Of a stretch of DNA of 64,000 bases, positions 52,859-62,334 are shown piece after piece. Every line of letters starts with the position of its first letter. Position 1 is the stretch's first letter. Under the pieces are notes generated by a model. The model did no database searches and was not told the DNA's origin. It saw nothing but the letters and a program-made list of their open reading frames with translations. The position numbers and the translations under genes were made by a program. Source of the DNA: Bacteroidales bacterium (GTDB taxonomy: Bacteria; Bacteroidota; Bacteroidia; Bacteroidales; VadinHA17); assembly GCA_022865305.1 (NCBI GenBank), contig JALHSP010000081.1, positions 1 to 64,000 on the forward strand, read 5' to 3'.

Positions 52859-55330
52859 CTAAAGCCTGTTAAATGAATATCCTTTTGAAGAAAAATAACT
52901 GATTATCTCTCCCAATTTATGATAAAACTTGTCAGTCCGGTCGGGATGAGTACCAAGGTGAATGAGTATAAATGCACCATTGAGGCCACTTGGTTCAGCA
53001 ACTTCAAAACTTTTCAGCCTGTTTAGTAATTCCTCTGAAGACTTATAATTCTGCATATCGGGTGTCGTATAGTCTGCATTAGTACCTGTCCCCGGAGAGA
53101 AATTTATAAGCTTCACCCCCATATCTGCTGCCCATGAAGCGATTACGGAATTGTACCATTCATATGGTGCAAGAAAGTATCTTGTCCCGGAGAGATCAGC
53201 CTTTCTCTTTTCAAGCTCCTTATAATTAGCTTTAAGATCAGCCTGAAAAACACTCTTATTTACCAGTAATGAATCCCTTTTCTCCCACGATGCATAAAGC
53301 AGGTGCTTATCTGAATGAGGGCCAAGGAAATGATTATCGGAAATGATCCGTCTGACAGCAGAAGCATTTTCAGGATTTCTCAGGAACTTACCTGTCAGGA
53401 AAAATGATCCGCCTGCTTTATTTTCGGACAGAACATTTAAGATGTGTCCCGCTCCTTCTCCATATTCATCAGCCGAGAAGATAAGGTATATTTCTTTCCT
53501 GTTAATGTTTTTCCTGATCAATGCATCATATGAATCGACAATTATTCCCGATTCATTCTGTACCTGTTTTAGTCCGTCATTTTCTAAAGTGGAAAGATAA
53601 ATAGTCAGATCCGCAGTGCCGTCCATTGTAGGTTCATTAGTGCTGTAATCACCGATATCATCATGATATACAACTTTACCATTCTGGAAAGCTGTATAGT
53701 CATCGGGGCGTAACAAACCAACTCCCCGTAATCCTTTAAAAATAGTAGTAAAAACAGGTCCGTCTATCAATCCTCCTTCGGGAATTTTTCCTCTCAAATA
53801 TGTAAGTGATGCATGGGGATAAAGCGGATAATCACCGCCCGCCGGTAAGCCGCATATCATTGATGTGCCCCACGGATTGCATCCAAAAAGCCAGTCCCTT
53901 AAAGCTGCTTCAGAATTTTTAAATTGCATATCGCCGGAAGCTTCCGAGTATAACCTGTGCTGTGTCAGAGAAGCTGTTATATAATTATTTGAACACCAGA
54001 TAAATGGTACTTTTACCTGGAAGGGATCTGTTTTTCTTCGTTCTTCCATTAAACGAAGACCTTTCCTCATAAAAGCCAGGTACTTATCAGAATACACGGT
54101 CTGAGATTGTCCCAGTCTGGCATGCCCGAGATTTACAAAAGGATAAAACTGGTAATGCCTGGCAGTGTCTTTTTCAATCCATGGCGATACCGGCTCAAGA
54201 GTACCCCAGTAATCCGCCTGTGCAAGGAAAGCAGAGTCTCCGGTAAGGCTGAACATTTCCCAGGCGGCAAGCTCAAGATCGTCGACATAATTATCTTCCT
54301 CATAAAAATAAGGTGAGACATTACACGCTGTCTGGGTAACCCCGGGATCAGTAAGAGCGAACTCCCACGCGTCTTTTGCCTTGCCGGCCAGCCGGGCAGA
54401 CAAAACCGGATCATAATTTTTAAATATTTCTGACCCAAGGGCAAAAGCGGAAGCATACTTTCCTGCAGCAGATGAAACACCTGTTGTCCTGTTTTTAAAC
54501 CTTGCAAGACCCTGGGATTTTCCTGTTACGAAATATACCGGACGGTATAATCCGTTGCCGTACGATGCAGAGTCTTCAGTCGGTATTCTGAATCCCTTGT
54601 GATCGCGGTCATCGGCGATCTGGTTGTACATTTCACCACTGTCGGGATTCATTTTTATTAGCCAGTCAATTCCCCATTTTGCTTCATCCATGATATCGGG
54701 AATTCCATTACTGCCCTCATCTCCGGATGCATTATAACTATCATTAAATATGCCCGGATTTCTTGAGTAGGCAAAGAGCATCTGGTAGACAGCATTAGCC
54801 GAGGTAGTAACATACTGAAGGTAGTCGCTTGCATCGTGCCATCCCCCGGTAACATCAATTATTTTCCCGGTTTTATCAGGATGATCCACTATGAAACCAT
54901 CATGAGTATGACAAGAATCTGCATAATACGGATTATAGCCACAGCGTTGCTGACGCATATAGCGGAGAAGGAAATCTGCAGTCCCTTTATAAATATCAGC
55001 CGAAATCCTGAATGGATCGGACTTAATACTGTTAGTCATGATATAGTAACCACCGGGCGATTCAACTTTTGAAAAGTCAAGTCTTGCTGCTGATTTCATA
55101 CCCCATTCCTGCCCACTGAATTTCTCAGCCTTACCTTTAAAGATAATTTTATCAGTAACAGCATCATGAATACTGAAATCTTTTAAGGTTATGGATTCTG
55201 TTGAAATAAACACCGCAACTTTAACAGAATTTGGAAGATAACCAAGCTGATTAATTCTGATCCAGTTCTGACTCTTTACTGATGTCATGATCAGAGATAT
55301 TGACAATAAAAAGAATAGTCGCCTACCCAT
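52859..55330 (-). CDS. Exported GH9 hydrolase fused to a polysaccharide deacetylase-like domain
   Basis: An 823-residue secreted protein (signal MGRRLFFLLSISLIMTSVKS). Residues about 20-100 are the Ig-like CelD_N domain (IRINQLGYLPNSVKVAVF). Residues 110-590 are GH9, with the nucleophile/base region DVTGGWHDASDYLQY, FVNLGHARLG and the acid in STNEPTMDGTADL. Residues 610-820 are NodB-like: KEIYLIFSADEYGEG with an altered DD motif, and the metal pair in GPHSDKH. GH9 is mainly a cellulase family but includes exo-glucosaminidases. The deacetylase fusion and the wall operon suggest amino-sugar glycans. A TTG 21 bases upstream would overlap the SpoIID gene. The ATG is preferred for its signal peptide. 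Confidence 0.85.
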   Translation of the reverse strand: MGRRLFFLLSISLIMTSVKSQNWIRINQLGYLPNSVKVAVFISTESITLKDFSIHDAVTDKIIFKGKAEKFSGQEWGMKSAARLDFSKVESPGGYYIMTNSIKSDPFRISADIYKGTADFLLRYMRQQRCGYNPYYADSCHTHDGFIVDHPDKTGKIIDVTGGWHDASDYLQYVTTSANAVYQMLFAYSRNPGIFNDSYNASGDEGSNGIPDIMDEAKWGIDWLIKMNPDSGEMYNQIADDRDHKGFRIPTEDSASYGNGLYRPVYFVTGKSQGLARFKNRTTGVSSAAGKYASAFALGSEIFKNYDPVLSARLAGKAKDAWEFALTDPGVTQTACNVSPYFYEEDNYVDDLELAAWEMFSLTGDSAFLAQADYWGTLEPVSPWIEKDTARHYQFYPFVNLGHARLGQSQTVYSDKYLAFMRKGLRLMEERRKTDPFQVKVPFIWCSNNYITASLTQHRLYSEASGDMQFKNSEAALRDWLFGCNPWGTSMICGLPAGGDYPLYPHASLTYLRGKIPEGGLIDGPVFTTIFKGLRGVGLLRPDDYTAFQNGKVVYHDDIGDYSTNEPTMDGTADLTIYLSTLENDGLKQVQNESGIIVDSYDALIRKNINRKEIYLIFSADEYGEGAGHILNVLSENKAGGSFFLTGKFLRNPENASAVRRIISDNHFLGPHSDKHLLYASWEKRDSLLVNKSVFQADLKANYKELEKRKADLSGTRYFLAPYEWYNSVIASWAADMGVKLINFSPGTGTNADYTTPDMQNYKSSEELLNRLKSFEVAEPSGLNGAFILIHLGTHPDRTDKFYHKLGEIISYFSSKGYSFNRL

Positions 55331-55334
55331 TAAT

Positions 55335-56681
55335 TTAATATCTTTTTTCAAGTATTGAACCTCTGAAGTAGTGATTGAGGATTTGCCGATATGAATATCC
55401 CTTTGAACCCATAACCGCAGCCCCTATCTGGCAGAGCCCCACGCCATGCCCCCACCCGGCACCATGGAGGATAAAAGTAGTCTCTTTAGCATCGCTTGTC
55501 TTCTCGACATAAAAGCACGAGCTGTAAAGATGTGATCTGGAAAGTGATTTCCGTATTTCGAGCTCCTTACCTATTATCATTGTCTTTCGGGTACCTTCAA
55601 TCCTTAACCTTTTTATTCTCCCCGAGACTCCCCTTTCCAGGGGGATAAGATCTGTTATAGTTCCAAAATCAATACCGGTCCGCGTTTTAACCAGATCACT
55701 TAATCCCTCCTGAGTATAAGTTATTTTCCATCTGAAAAAATCATTTGTTTCCTGGTCGTAATCATTAAGCACCTGGGAAAGTATCTTTTTATCAGATGTA
55801 TTACAGAAAGCTTCAGGATTACCTGATATCCATTTCTTTACATTCTCTTCTTTGGAAATGTCAAGACTATATCCTTCGGGAGGTACGTGATTATCAATAA
55901 CTCTCTGAAGATATGGATGACTTACAGGCTCCCATACGTTTTCAAAAAGCTCGCTTATGCCCCCGCAGCATTTGTAATACCTGGTATCACATATAGAACT
56001 GCCGTAAGTAAGCACCTGGCCATATGTGTCTTTAATAACCTGTACAACTATTGGTGTCGAGGCACGTGTGATCCCCTGGTACCTCTGACAATGATCGTCA
56101 GCACAAACGTCATAATTCTGATGATCTTCCCTGTCGTACCAGCGTACAATTTCGCTGTCACTTTTGAAGCGGCTGTTATATGTCCCTGATGTTTCACCAG
56201 ATTTCCTGCTCTTTTCAATCTGCGCTAACAGCCAGCTGCGTGAAATGACAGCATGGGCTTTCAGAAATTCCGGGGATGAAGTGGCACTCATTTCCGATGA
56301 GATCACACTGGTAAGGTAATCTTCGATAGAAAGCACATTAATGGCAGTTACTTTGCCATCTTCAACAATAAGTTTAAGGTTTCCTCTAAAAACCTGATCC
56401 TCTTTGCGTTGCCAGTGAAAATCTTTACCTATTGTAACAGCATGAAGAGTAAAAGAGGGGTCGTAGCCAATTACGGGAGCAAGCATGACCGGACTTGCTG
56501 ACTCCAGTTTTTTAGTCTCATTCTGTAAAAAGACTTTGTGGCCTGAACATCCGGCTCTCCACATGCCAGTAATTGATGTACCTTCTGCACTTTCAAGAAA
56601 AGGTGAGTTCAGCGTGAAGGAAATTTCCTTGTCGGAGAAGATTCCGACACTTAATTGCGGTGCTTGTTTTTTACTTTTCAT
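55335..56681 (-). CDS. SpoIID/LytB-domain protein
   Basis: A 448-residue SpoIID/LytB protein. Family blocks are INVLSIEDYLTSVISSEMSA with the catalytic-type Glu, SPEFLKAHAVISRSWLLAQ, YDVCADDHCQRYQGIT and the closing GWGHGVGLCQIGAAVMGSKG. Sporulation SpoIID is a lytic transglycosylase that acts only on peptide-free glycan strands, so with the amidase at the head of the operon it forms a logical pair. No clear signal peptide is seen, so how it reaches the wall is open. Its ATG overlaps the TGA of the DUF4922 gene (ATGA). Confidence 0.9.
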   Translation of the reverse strand: MKSKKQAPQLSVGIFSDKEISFTLNSPFLESAEGTSITGMWRAGCSGHKVFLQNETKKLESASPVMLAPVIGYDPSFTLHAVTIGKDFHWQRKEDQVFRGNLKLIVEDGKVTAINVLSIEDYLTSVISSEMSATSSPEFLKAHAVISRSWLLAQIEKSRKSGETSGTYNSRFKSDSEIVRWYDREDHQNYDVCADDHCQRYQGITRASTPIVVQVIKDTYGQVLTYGSSICDTRYYKCCGGISELFENVWEPVSHPYLQRVIDNHVPPEGYSLDISKEENVKKWISGNPEAFCNTSDKKILSQVLNDYDQETNDFFRWKITYTQEGLSDLVKTRTGIDFGTITDLIPLERGVSGRIKRLRIEGTRKTMIIGKELEIRKSLSRSHLYSSCFYVEKTSDAKETTFILHGAGWGHGVGLCQIGAAVMGSKGYSYRQILNHYFRGSILEKRY

Positions 56682-57610
56682 ATTAATTCACTAAAAAAAT
56701 CAGGTAACAGAGTTTCTTCCAGGCAAACCTGCCTGAAAATATCTGCAACATCATCCGGACTTATCCTGTTGAAGTCCTCTTCCCTTGGAGTGATAATGAC
56801 ACCTCCAAGGTCTACGGAAGCCGGACTAAGGAGGATCTGATCAATACCTTCTGCATAAAACTGTGTTGGCCGATGCAGTTTTCTTGGAATCAGATGAATT
56901 ATCCATCCTTCCGGGGAATGGTATGCCAGGATATTCAGCATTGGCTCAGGTTTCTGGGGTTGCAGGACTGAAAACCTGTTAAAAAAATGATTGAAAACGT
57001 TAACCAGTTTTTCTTTATCGAATCCTTTCAAAGTTATTACACCCCTGAGATAACTTGTCCATTGCCATATCTCAATACCCGGTTTTACAGATAACAATTT
57101 CGTATGCTTTCCTGCAGAGAAATCTCTTTCGACAGGCATAAATCCTCTGTTCCCTGCCTGGAAATGGAAGTGGTCTGGAGCAGAAGCACCGCATTCCGGT
57201 CCGTTATAAAATATCACATAACCTGGTATAGCTTCGGTCAGAGAAAGCATTTTTCCAAAATTATTCATAATACGCTGATCTGTATGCAGGTCTGAAGGGA
57301 TTGTCAGATGCCTGTTGAAAATAGGAAACGGATTGACAAGAACGGTAAATTCGTCTGCAAAAGTAACGCCGCGTTGCTGTACCGGTCTGTTTATCGGGCA
57401 GAGAAAACATGGCCTTGCTCCAATTGATTTTGAATCAATTTTTGCAGCTGATGATCTCATCCTTTCTGGATTGAATTGAACAAGTATCTCAAAATCTCCA
57501 AAATCAAGTATTTTAGTTTTTACCTTCTCAAGCTGACTGTAATTAACTTTTGCCAGTTCCCATTCAAGGAGCTGTGCAGCAAACAGATCGTTTATTTTGT
57601 CTGAGTACAC
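56678..57610 (-). CDS. DUF4922 protein, HIT-like sugar-nucleotide phosphorylase
   Basis: A 310-residue cytoplasmic protein of DUF4922, related to GDP-sugar and Ap4A phosphorylases of the HIT superfamily. The active-site motif is seen in NGPECGASAPDHFHFQ (H-x-H-x-Q), and an N-terminal zinc-like pair in ARPCFLCPINRP. RHLTIPSDLHTDQRI resembles the H.T...H block of these enzymes. The reaction here is unknown; phosphorolysis of a nucleotide sugar is inferred. It is tightly placed, 14 bases after a GT2 gene and overlapping the SpoIID gene. Confidence 0.78.
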   Translation of the reverse strand: MYSDKINDLFAAQLLEWELAKVNYSQLEKVKTKILDFGDFEILVQFNPERMRSSAAKIDSKSIGARPCFLCPINRPVQQRGVTFADEFTVLVNPFPIFNRHLTIPSDLHTDQRIMNNFGKMLSLTEAIPGYVIFYNGPECGASAPDHFHFQAGNRGFMPVERDFSAGKHTKLLSVKPGIEIWQWTSYLRGVITLKGFDKEKLVNVFNHFFNRFSVLQPQKPEPMLNILAYHSPEGWIIHLIPRKLHRPTQFYAEGIDQILLSPASVDLGGVIITPREEDFNRISPDDVADIFRQVCLEETLLPDFFSELI

Positions 57611-57624
57611 AGTTCGGGTAGAAA

Positions 57625-59112
57625 TTAGTTGTTTCCGGATTCTGTCAATAATTTTTTCCGTGCAAGCAGTTCAATTGTTCTTATCCTGTCCTTATACAGA
57701 TTGTGGGCATTTGTTTTATGTACATCGAGAGCAGCATCAGAATTCTGCTCCCACCGCCTGCACAAATATAACGGCTCATATATCCGCCCTATCTGGTAGT
57801 ATCGGCTTATTGCCAGCCCAAGAGCGTAATCCTCACCATAACTTACATTTGGTACCCTGATACTTCTTATAACAGGTGCATAAAATGCTCTCGGAGCTCC
57901 TAGTCCGTTAATCCTCAACGCATTATTTCTACCGTTTTCAGGAGTCCACTCCTTGTGATCGATCAATCCGGGAGGAATATCTTCAAGGTTGAAATTAACC
58001 ATCTTATAGGAACCGACAACCATTGCACATTGCTGGTCGTAAAAGGCTTCTACAATCCTGGTTATAACACTGTTATCAATATAAAGGTCATCACTGTCAA
58101 GCTGAATAGCAAACTTACCGCACTGTTCGCTAAAAATTCCCTCATTCCAGCATCCGCCAATGCCCAGATCAAAGCGTTCAGGGATGATGTGAATAACCCT
58201 GTTATCTGTTTCAGCAAAAGATTGAATTATATCAGATGTACCGTCAGTGGAGTAATTATCAATCACAATAAGGTTGAATTTAAATTTTGTCTCCTGACTC
58301 AGAACAGATTTTATTGCATCTCCGATAGTCGTTACCCTGTTCTTAACAGGTATAATTACGGAAGCCTCATAAGCGAATTTTTCCGAATCAAACCTTATTT
58401 CCCTGAATTGAGGTTTCAACCAGGCATTAACCTTTTTAAGGTGATCTGTACACGCAAGTTCCATCTCGATCTGAACTGACCTGTTCCTGGGATCAACATA
58501 GTCGAATTGTTTTTCACCTGATTTACGCAAATCAGGCTCAATTTCAGTATAGAGCATTTCAGGAATATGTACAATAATGGATTTCTGTGAAACTTTCAGT
58601 CGCAGGTCATATAATCCCGCAAAATGGAAATCCTGTTCCATGCTCTTACATGCTTCCTTAAATGATGTCGTTTTAATAAGTATAACCGATCCGAAATTAA
58701 AATCATTGCGAAGGCTTCCTTCCTGATAATCGATTACCGGATGAGGAGAAAGACGATTATTCTTGTTCTCGTAATAATCGGAATATACCATCACGGCTCC
58801 TGTGTTTTCACTAACCTGCATCATCCTGCTGAGAGCGAATTTTCCCAGATCGAGAGGAAAGGTCTTGGTGTATATCAGTATGAATTCACTTGTCGCCAGA
58901 TCAGACATCATTTTTAAAGTAGCTGTTGCAGTAAATTTATCGGATCGTATAAATATTACTTCCGGACCGGAATAAACCGGATAAGTTTCATCTTCAGTCA
59001 TTATAACGATTTTTGCAGCCACACCTGATCTTTTGAATGAATCAATAGTACATTCAATAGACTCATTATCGGAGAATGGTATAAAGCATGTAATATTCTT
59101 TTCCATAGTCAT
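57625..59112 (-). CDS. Family 2 glycosyltransferase with two GT-A-like halves
   Basis: A 495-residue protein. The first 230 residues are a degenerate GT-A-like domain (CFIPFSDNESIECTIDSF). The second half is a complete GT2 domain: ASVIIPVKNRVTTIGDAIKS, LIVIDNYSTDGTSDIIQ, the metal-binding FAIQLDSDDLY and a base-type region SYGEDYALGLAISR. There are no membrane segments. The acceptor is unknown. Its presence in a degradative wall operon is unexpected. The ATG overlaps the TGA of the amidase gene (ATGA), so it is translationally coupled to it. Confidence 0.85.
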   Translation of the reverse strand: MTMEKNITCFIPFSDNESIECTIDSFKRSGVAAKIVIMTEDETYPVYSGPEVIFIRSDKFTATATLKMMSDLATSEFILIYTKTFPLDLGKFALSRMMQVSENTGAVMVYSDYYENKNNRLSPHPVIDYQEGSLRNDFNFGSVILIKTTSFKEACKSMEQDFHFAGLYDLRLKVSQKSIIVHIPEMLYTEIEPDLRKSGEKQFDYVDPRNRSVQIEMELACTDHLKKVNAWLKPQFREIRFDSEKFAYEASVIIPVKNRVTTIGDAIKSVLSQETKFKFNLIVIDNYSTDGTSDIIQSFAETDNRVIHIIPERFDLGIGGCWNEGIFSEQCGKFAIQLDSDDLYIDNSVITRIVEAFYDQQCAMVVGSYKMVNFNLEDIPPGLIDHKEWTPENGRNNALRINGLGAPRAFYAPVIRSIRVPNVSYGEDYALGLAISRYYQIGRIYEPLYLCRRWEQNSDAALDVHKTNAHNLYKDRIRTIELLARKKLLTESGNN

Positions 59113-62100
59113 TGTCTATTTTCCAAAAAATTCAATACCTGTTTCATTAACAGATTTCTTTGAGTTTCACTTATTATTGTTTCGAACGGGAATCCAAGAA
59201 TAACTGTCCTGTAATCACCTCTGAATGTCACACCTGCAGATGAATTATTCTCATTATATCTGAAAGTGCAGATTGCGCCCTTGCCTGATGGTTCAATGGC
59301 ATCCGGGGCTTCTACTGAATATACGGATCCTGAATATTCTGTATTAAAGTTAAAGGTTCCTGTAAATGCCGGTTTTCCATAATCTGTTGAATATACTTCG
59401 CCTTTCCTGACTGAATGACCGGTACGTGGAAGAAAATGAAGGTACTGACCTGCAAACTTTATTGCAGCTGAATCATCGGGAATGGCAAGGTCGGATCCTA
59501 CATATGCGCCTGACATAAAGATATTAGTTCCGGATTGTGTTAATTCCATAATTTTCCGCATGAATTCCGGGGTATAAATTTTAAAATCAACCAATGAAGA
59601 GTCATTGAAAAATGGAGTTGATTTCTCCTCACCAAAGATTAAATCGACAATTTTCCATGATGAAGAATTAAATTTATCTGAACAGAAATACTCATCCGAT
59701 GCAGAATAAAAGGAATACCCCGTTGCAATGATGGCTTTGCCATGAAGGTAGGGATAATCGAAGCTGTTTCCCGGAATAATATTCCCTGCCTTATCGGAAT
59801 ATGTTGCTCCCCAGCCTGGCGAGTCATCGTCGAACCATGGATTTTTCCTGTTAAAATCATATTGATCTCCGATAGTTACAATATCGTAATGATCCGCGAC
59901 CCCGCGGTCGTCCCACCAGGCGATCCCGGCCATATTTTCATTATCGAACCATGCCGGTCCTGAGATACGGTCAAAGCCATTAATGACAAGGACCTTTTTT
60001 TCAGTGTCTGCTTTAATTCCGACAGCCAGGATTTCAGAATCAAAACTCTCTCCTCCATCATTGACAGCCGATACTTTAAAACTATATATTGTATCATAAG
60101 ATTCAAGCTCAATTTCACACCAGGGTTTATCTGCTATAATTCCATTATCAAAGCCATTTTCACCCACCCGTTTATAAATTATATATTTATCAGGTTCAGC
60201 GGTCGGCTCATTTTTATCAGGTTCGGGTTCCCAGGAGAGTCTGATGGTTTTTCCGGATACAGGTACAATTGCAAAGTTTGTAACCGGCAAAGGCTGAACA
60301 GCATATTCCCGGTTTTCAACATATGACAGATATTTTAAAATGCCTTTATAAACTGCACGGCATACATGGAATCTGAACCGTGGATCAAGTCCGAATTTCT
60401 GGTCAGCCAGATTCTGATGCGATAACAATTCCAGTAATGTGCCGGGAACATCAGGTCTTCTGACCTCGTAATAAGGCCGGTCCCACAATCCCCTCCTTGT
60501 CCATTGGGCATCAAAAATCTTTCTGATATCCTCAACAACCTGAGTCTGAATAATATCTGAGAGATCTCTGCTGGCCATCCTTGATTTTCCATTCGGGAAT
60601 TTACCTTTGTCAGTTCCGGTTGAATAAATTGCCAGAGTTCCTATCACTGAGTCATTCGGCGTCACCCCTGCGTCTGTATGAAAAGCAAGCGACAGATCCA
60701 CTGGTATGCCTAGTCCTTTTGTCTGCATAGTATTTCCCGATAAATACGGATTACCGATCAGATAATTCACCCATAAGCTTCTGGACTGATAATCATCATT
60801 ATAGTCGTTTTTATAAGTATTCGGACTGTAAACGAGGGTATCAGCCATTCCGGCATACTGAAGGTAATACCTTGCTGCTTCCAGAAAACGCGGCTTTCCG
60901 CTCAGCTTCCATTCAAATTCCGGTTTATTCAGAGAATCTTGAAGAAGCGCTCCTGAAGCTTTTGCTATTGCTGATTGCTGATTTTTAACAATTTCAGGAG
61001 AAGGTCGTCGTGCAACATTGCCCATACCACCTCCAAACCTAACGGCATCAAGCCCGATAAATTCATTGTTGTTATCTGATTTTATTGTAACTGATCCTAT
61101 ACCAGAATTCTTCCCCTGATTAAACTGAAACGTTCCCAGATAGATCCAGGTACCTCCTCCTATTGTTTGATTTACAATATATTCTGTACAGCCGCCGGTA
61201 TGATTAACCCTATATTTTGCTGATTCGCAGTTATCAGGCCTTGCCGGGTAAGAGATATAAACTGCATAAAAACCTTTTTCAGGGATTTCGGGAATATATA
61301 TGGCAGAATCGCCTGAAATAAAAAGTGAAGTTCCATGTTTAAACGGATTATAATCCGCGAAAAGGGTATCAGTCATCTGAAATCCCTCGTTTATTCTCCG
61401 GACAACACTATTAATGTTTAATACAACTTCAGAATTACCGGTTGACCTATCGTTATCAACAATAACCTCCCTGGTCTGTACATCACGTTCACGTGGTAAA
61501 AAAACGTTTGCACCTGCATTTTCCAGCATTTTTGTAAGGTAAGGCATGACATATGCCATAACTGAAATATCCTCCACAGTACCAAATAATTTTGCACGTT
61601 GAAATTCCCATCGGTCAAGGTTCATTTCAAAATAATATCCATGACTGTGCCAGAGTGCAATGGAGTTGCCGGCAAGGCCTTTTTCAGGGTAATTTGTACC
61701 TGATCGGCGAACCAGGATTTTCTTATCGCCACTGATTACGGGAAACCTTGATGAATCAACCAGAGTCTCTTTCCGGTAACAGTTTGGGATCAGCTGGTTT
61801 AAAATGTAATTGTTTGTTTTTACCTCTACCTCATATTTCCTGAATTTTCTCCCAAGAGATTCTTTTAGTGATTGAATAAAAAGATTGCAGCTTTCTTCCC
61901 TGAACGGATAATACGATAATCCGGGTGCAAAAAAAAGAGTTATTGTATCCAGCGTGCCAGCGATTTTAAATGAGTCCGGTTCAGGTTTAGCTATATGTTG
62001 CCAATGAGGCAAAGGATTCTTCCAGCTTTTTAGTTTTTCTGCTGCTACATGGCTGAGCCTGTCAAAATCCTGTGAAAATACTGTAAACGTATTGAATACC

Positions 62101-62147
62101 GTCAGTAAAACAAGTAACAACAGGTGTTTTGGCGGATTAAGATTCAT
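59109..62147 (-). CDS. Exported Amidase_3-type N-acetylmuramoyl-L-alanine amidase, multidomain
   Basis: A 1012-residue secreted protein (signal HLLLLVLLTVFNTFTVFSQ). The amidase core is split: zinc-type His/Glu in SIALWHSHGYYFE and TVEDISVMAYVMPYL lie before, and VDLSLAFHTDAG and the closing Glu in GTLLELLSHQN after, an inserted golvesin-like beta domain (IYIPEIPEKGFYAVYISYPA to GLDAVRFGGG). A fibronectin III domain (TIRLSWEPEPDKNEP) and a C-terminal alpha/beta domain of about 270 residues (KVLVINGFDRISGPAWFDNE) follow. Such proteins are often misnamed xanthan lyases. First gene of the operon. A start 29 codons upstream was rejected for lack of a signal. Confidence 0.82.
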   Translation of the reverse strand: MNLNPPKHLLLLVLLTVFNTFTVFSQDFDRLSHVAAEKLKSWKNPLPHWQHIAKPEPDSFKIAGTLDTITLFFAPGLSYYPFREESCNLFIQSLKESLGRKFRKYEVEVKTNNYILNQLIPNCYRKETLVDSSRFPVISGDKKILVRRSGTNYPEKGLAGNSIALWHSHGYYFEMNLDRWEFQRAKLFGTVEDISVMAYVMPYLTKMLENAGANVFLPRERDVQTREVIVDNDRSTGNSEVVLNINSVVRRINEGFQMTDTLFADYNPFKHGTSLFISGDSAIYIPEIPEKGFYAVYISYPARPDNCESAKYRVNHTGGCTEYIVNQTIGGGTWIYLGTFQFNQGKNSGIGSVTIKSDNNNEFIGLDAVRFGGGMGNVARRPSPEIVKNQQSAIAKASGALLQDSLNKPEFEWKLSGKPRFLEAARYYLQYAGMADTLVYSPNTYKNDYNDDYQSRSLWVNYLIGNPYLSGNTMQTKGLGIPVDLSLAFHTDAGVTPNDSVIGTLAIYSTGTDKGKFPNGKSRMASRDLSDIIQTQVVEDIRKIFDAQWTRRGLWDRPYYEVRRPDVPGTLLELLSHQNLADQKFGLDPRFRFHVCRAVYKGILKYLSYVENREYAVQPLPVTNFAIVPVSGKTIRLSWEPEPDKNEPTAEPDKYIIYKRVGENGFDNGIIADKPWCEIELESYDTIYSFKVSAVNDGGESFDSEILAVGIKADTEKKVLVINGFDRISGPAWFDNENMAGIAWWDDRGVADHYDIVTIGDQYDFNRKNPWFDDDSPGWGATYSDKAGNIIPGNSFDYPYLHGKAIIATGYSFYSASDEYFCSDKFNSSSWKIVDLIFGEEKSTPFFNDSSLVDFKIYTPEFMRKIMELTQSGTNIFMSGAYVGSDLAIPDDSAAIKFAGQYLHFLPRTGHSVRKGEVYSTDYGKPAFTGTFNFNTEYSGSVYSVEAPDAIEPSGKGAICTFRYNENNSSAGVTFRGDYRTVILGFPFETIISETQRNLLMKQVLNFLENRQ

Positions 62148-62245
62148 GCACCGATCTATTAAGGAGGAAATATAAGTATAATAAGCCAAATCTGGAAAGT
62201 TTTTTAAATTTGTCATACATCTTACTAAAAGCAATTATTTTACAC

Positions 62246-62253
62246 TAATTTTG
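62246..62253 (+). promoter_or_regulatory. Candidate -7 box for murK-murQ
   Basis: TAATTTTG, a full TAnnTTTG match, 81 bases before the ATG at 62335. No good -33 element is visible. Confidence 0.45.
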
Positions 62254-62293
62254 TAGAAAAGGTACTGTAGAAAATTATTCTACTAATACATAA

Positions 62294-62301
62294 CAAACTT
62301 A
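62294..62301 (-). promoter_or_regulatory. Candidate -7 box for the 18-kb amidase operon
   Basis: CAAACTTA on the + strand reads TAAGTTTG on the - strand. If both this and the murK box are used, the divergent transcripts overlap by a few tens of bases. Confidence 0.4.
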
Positions 62302-62334
62302 TTTACAGCAACATAAACTATTTTTTTTGAATTT

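Noticed and set aside
59109-62147. Xanthan lyase
   Set aside because: No polysaccharide lyase motifs are seen. The split zinc-amidase residues and the wall-recycling operon fit Amidase_3 better.
62148-62234. Upstream start of the amidase gene at 62234
   Set aside because: It would put 29 residues before a normal signal peptide.
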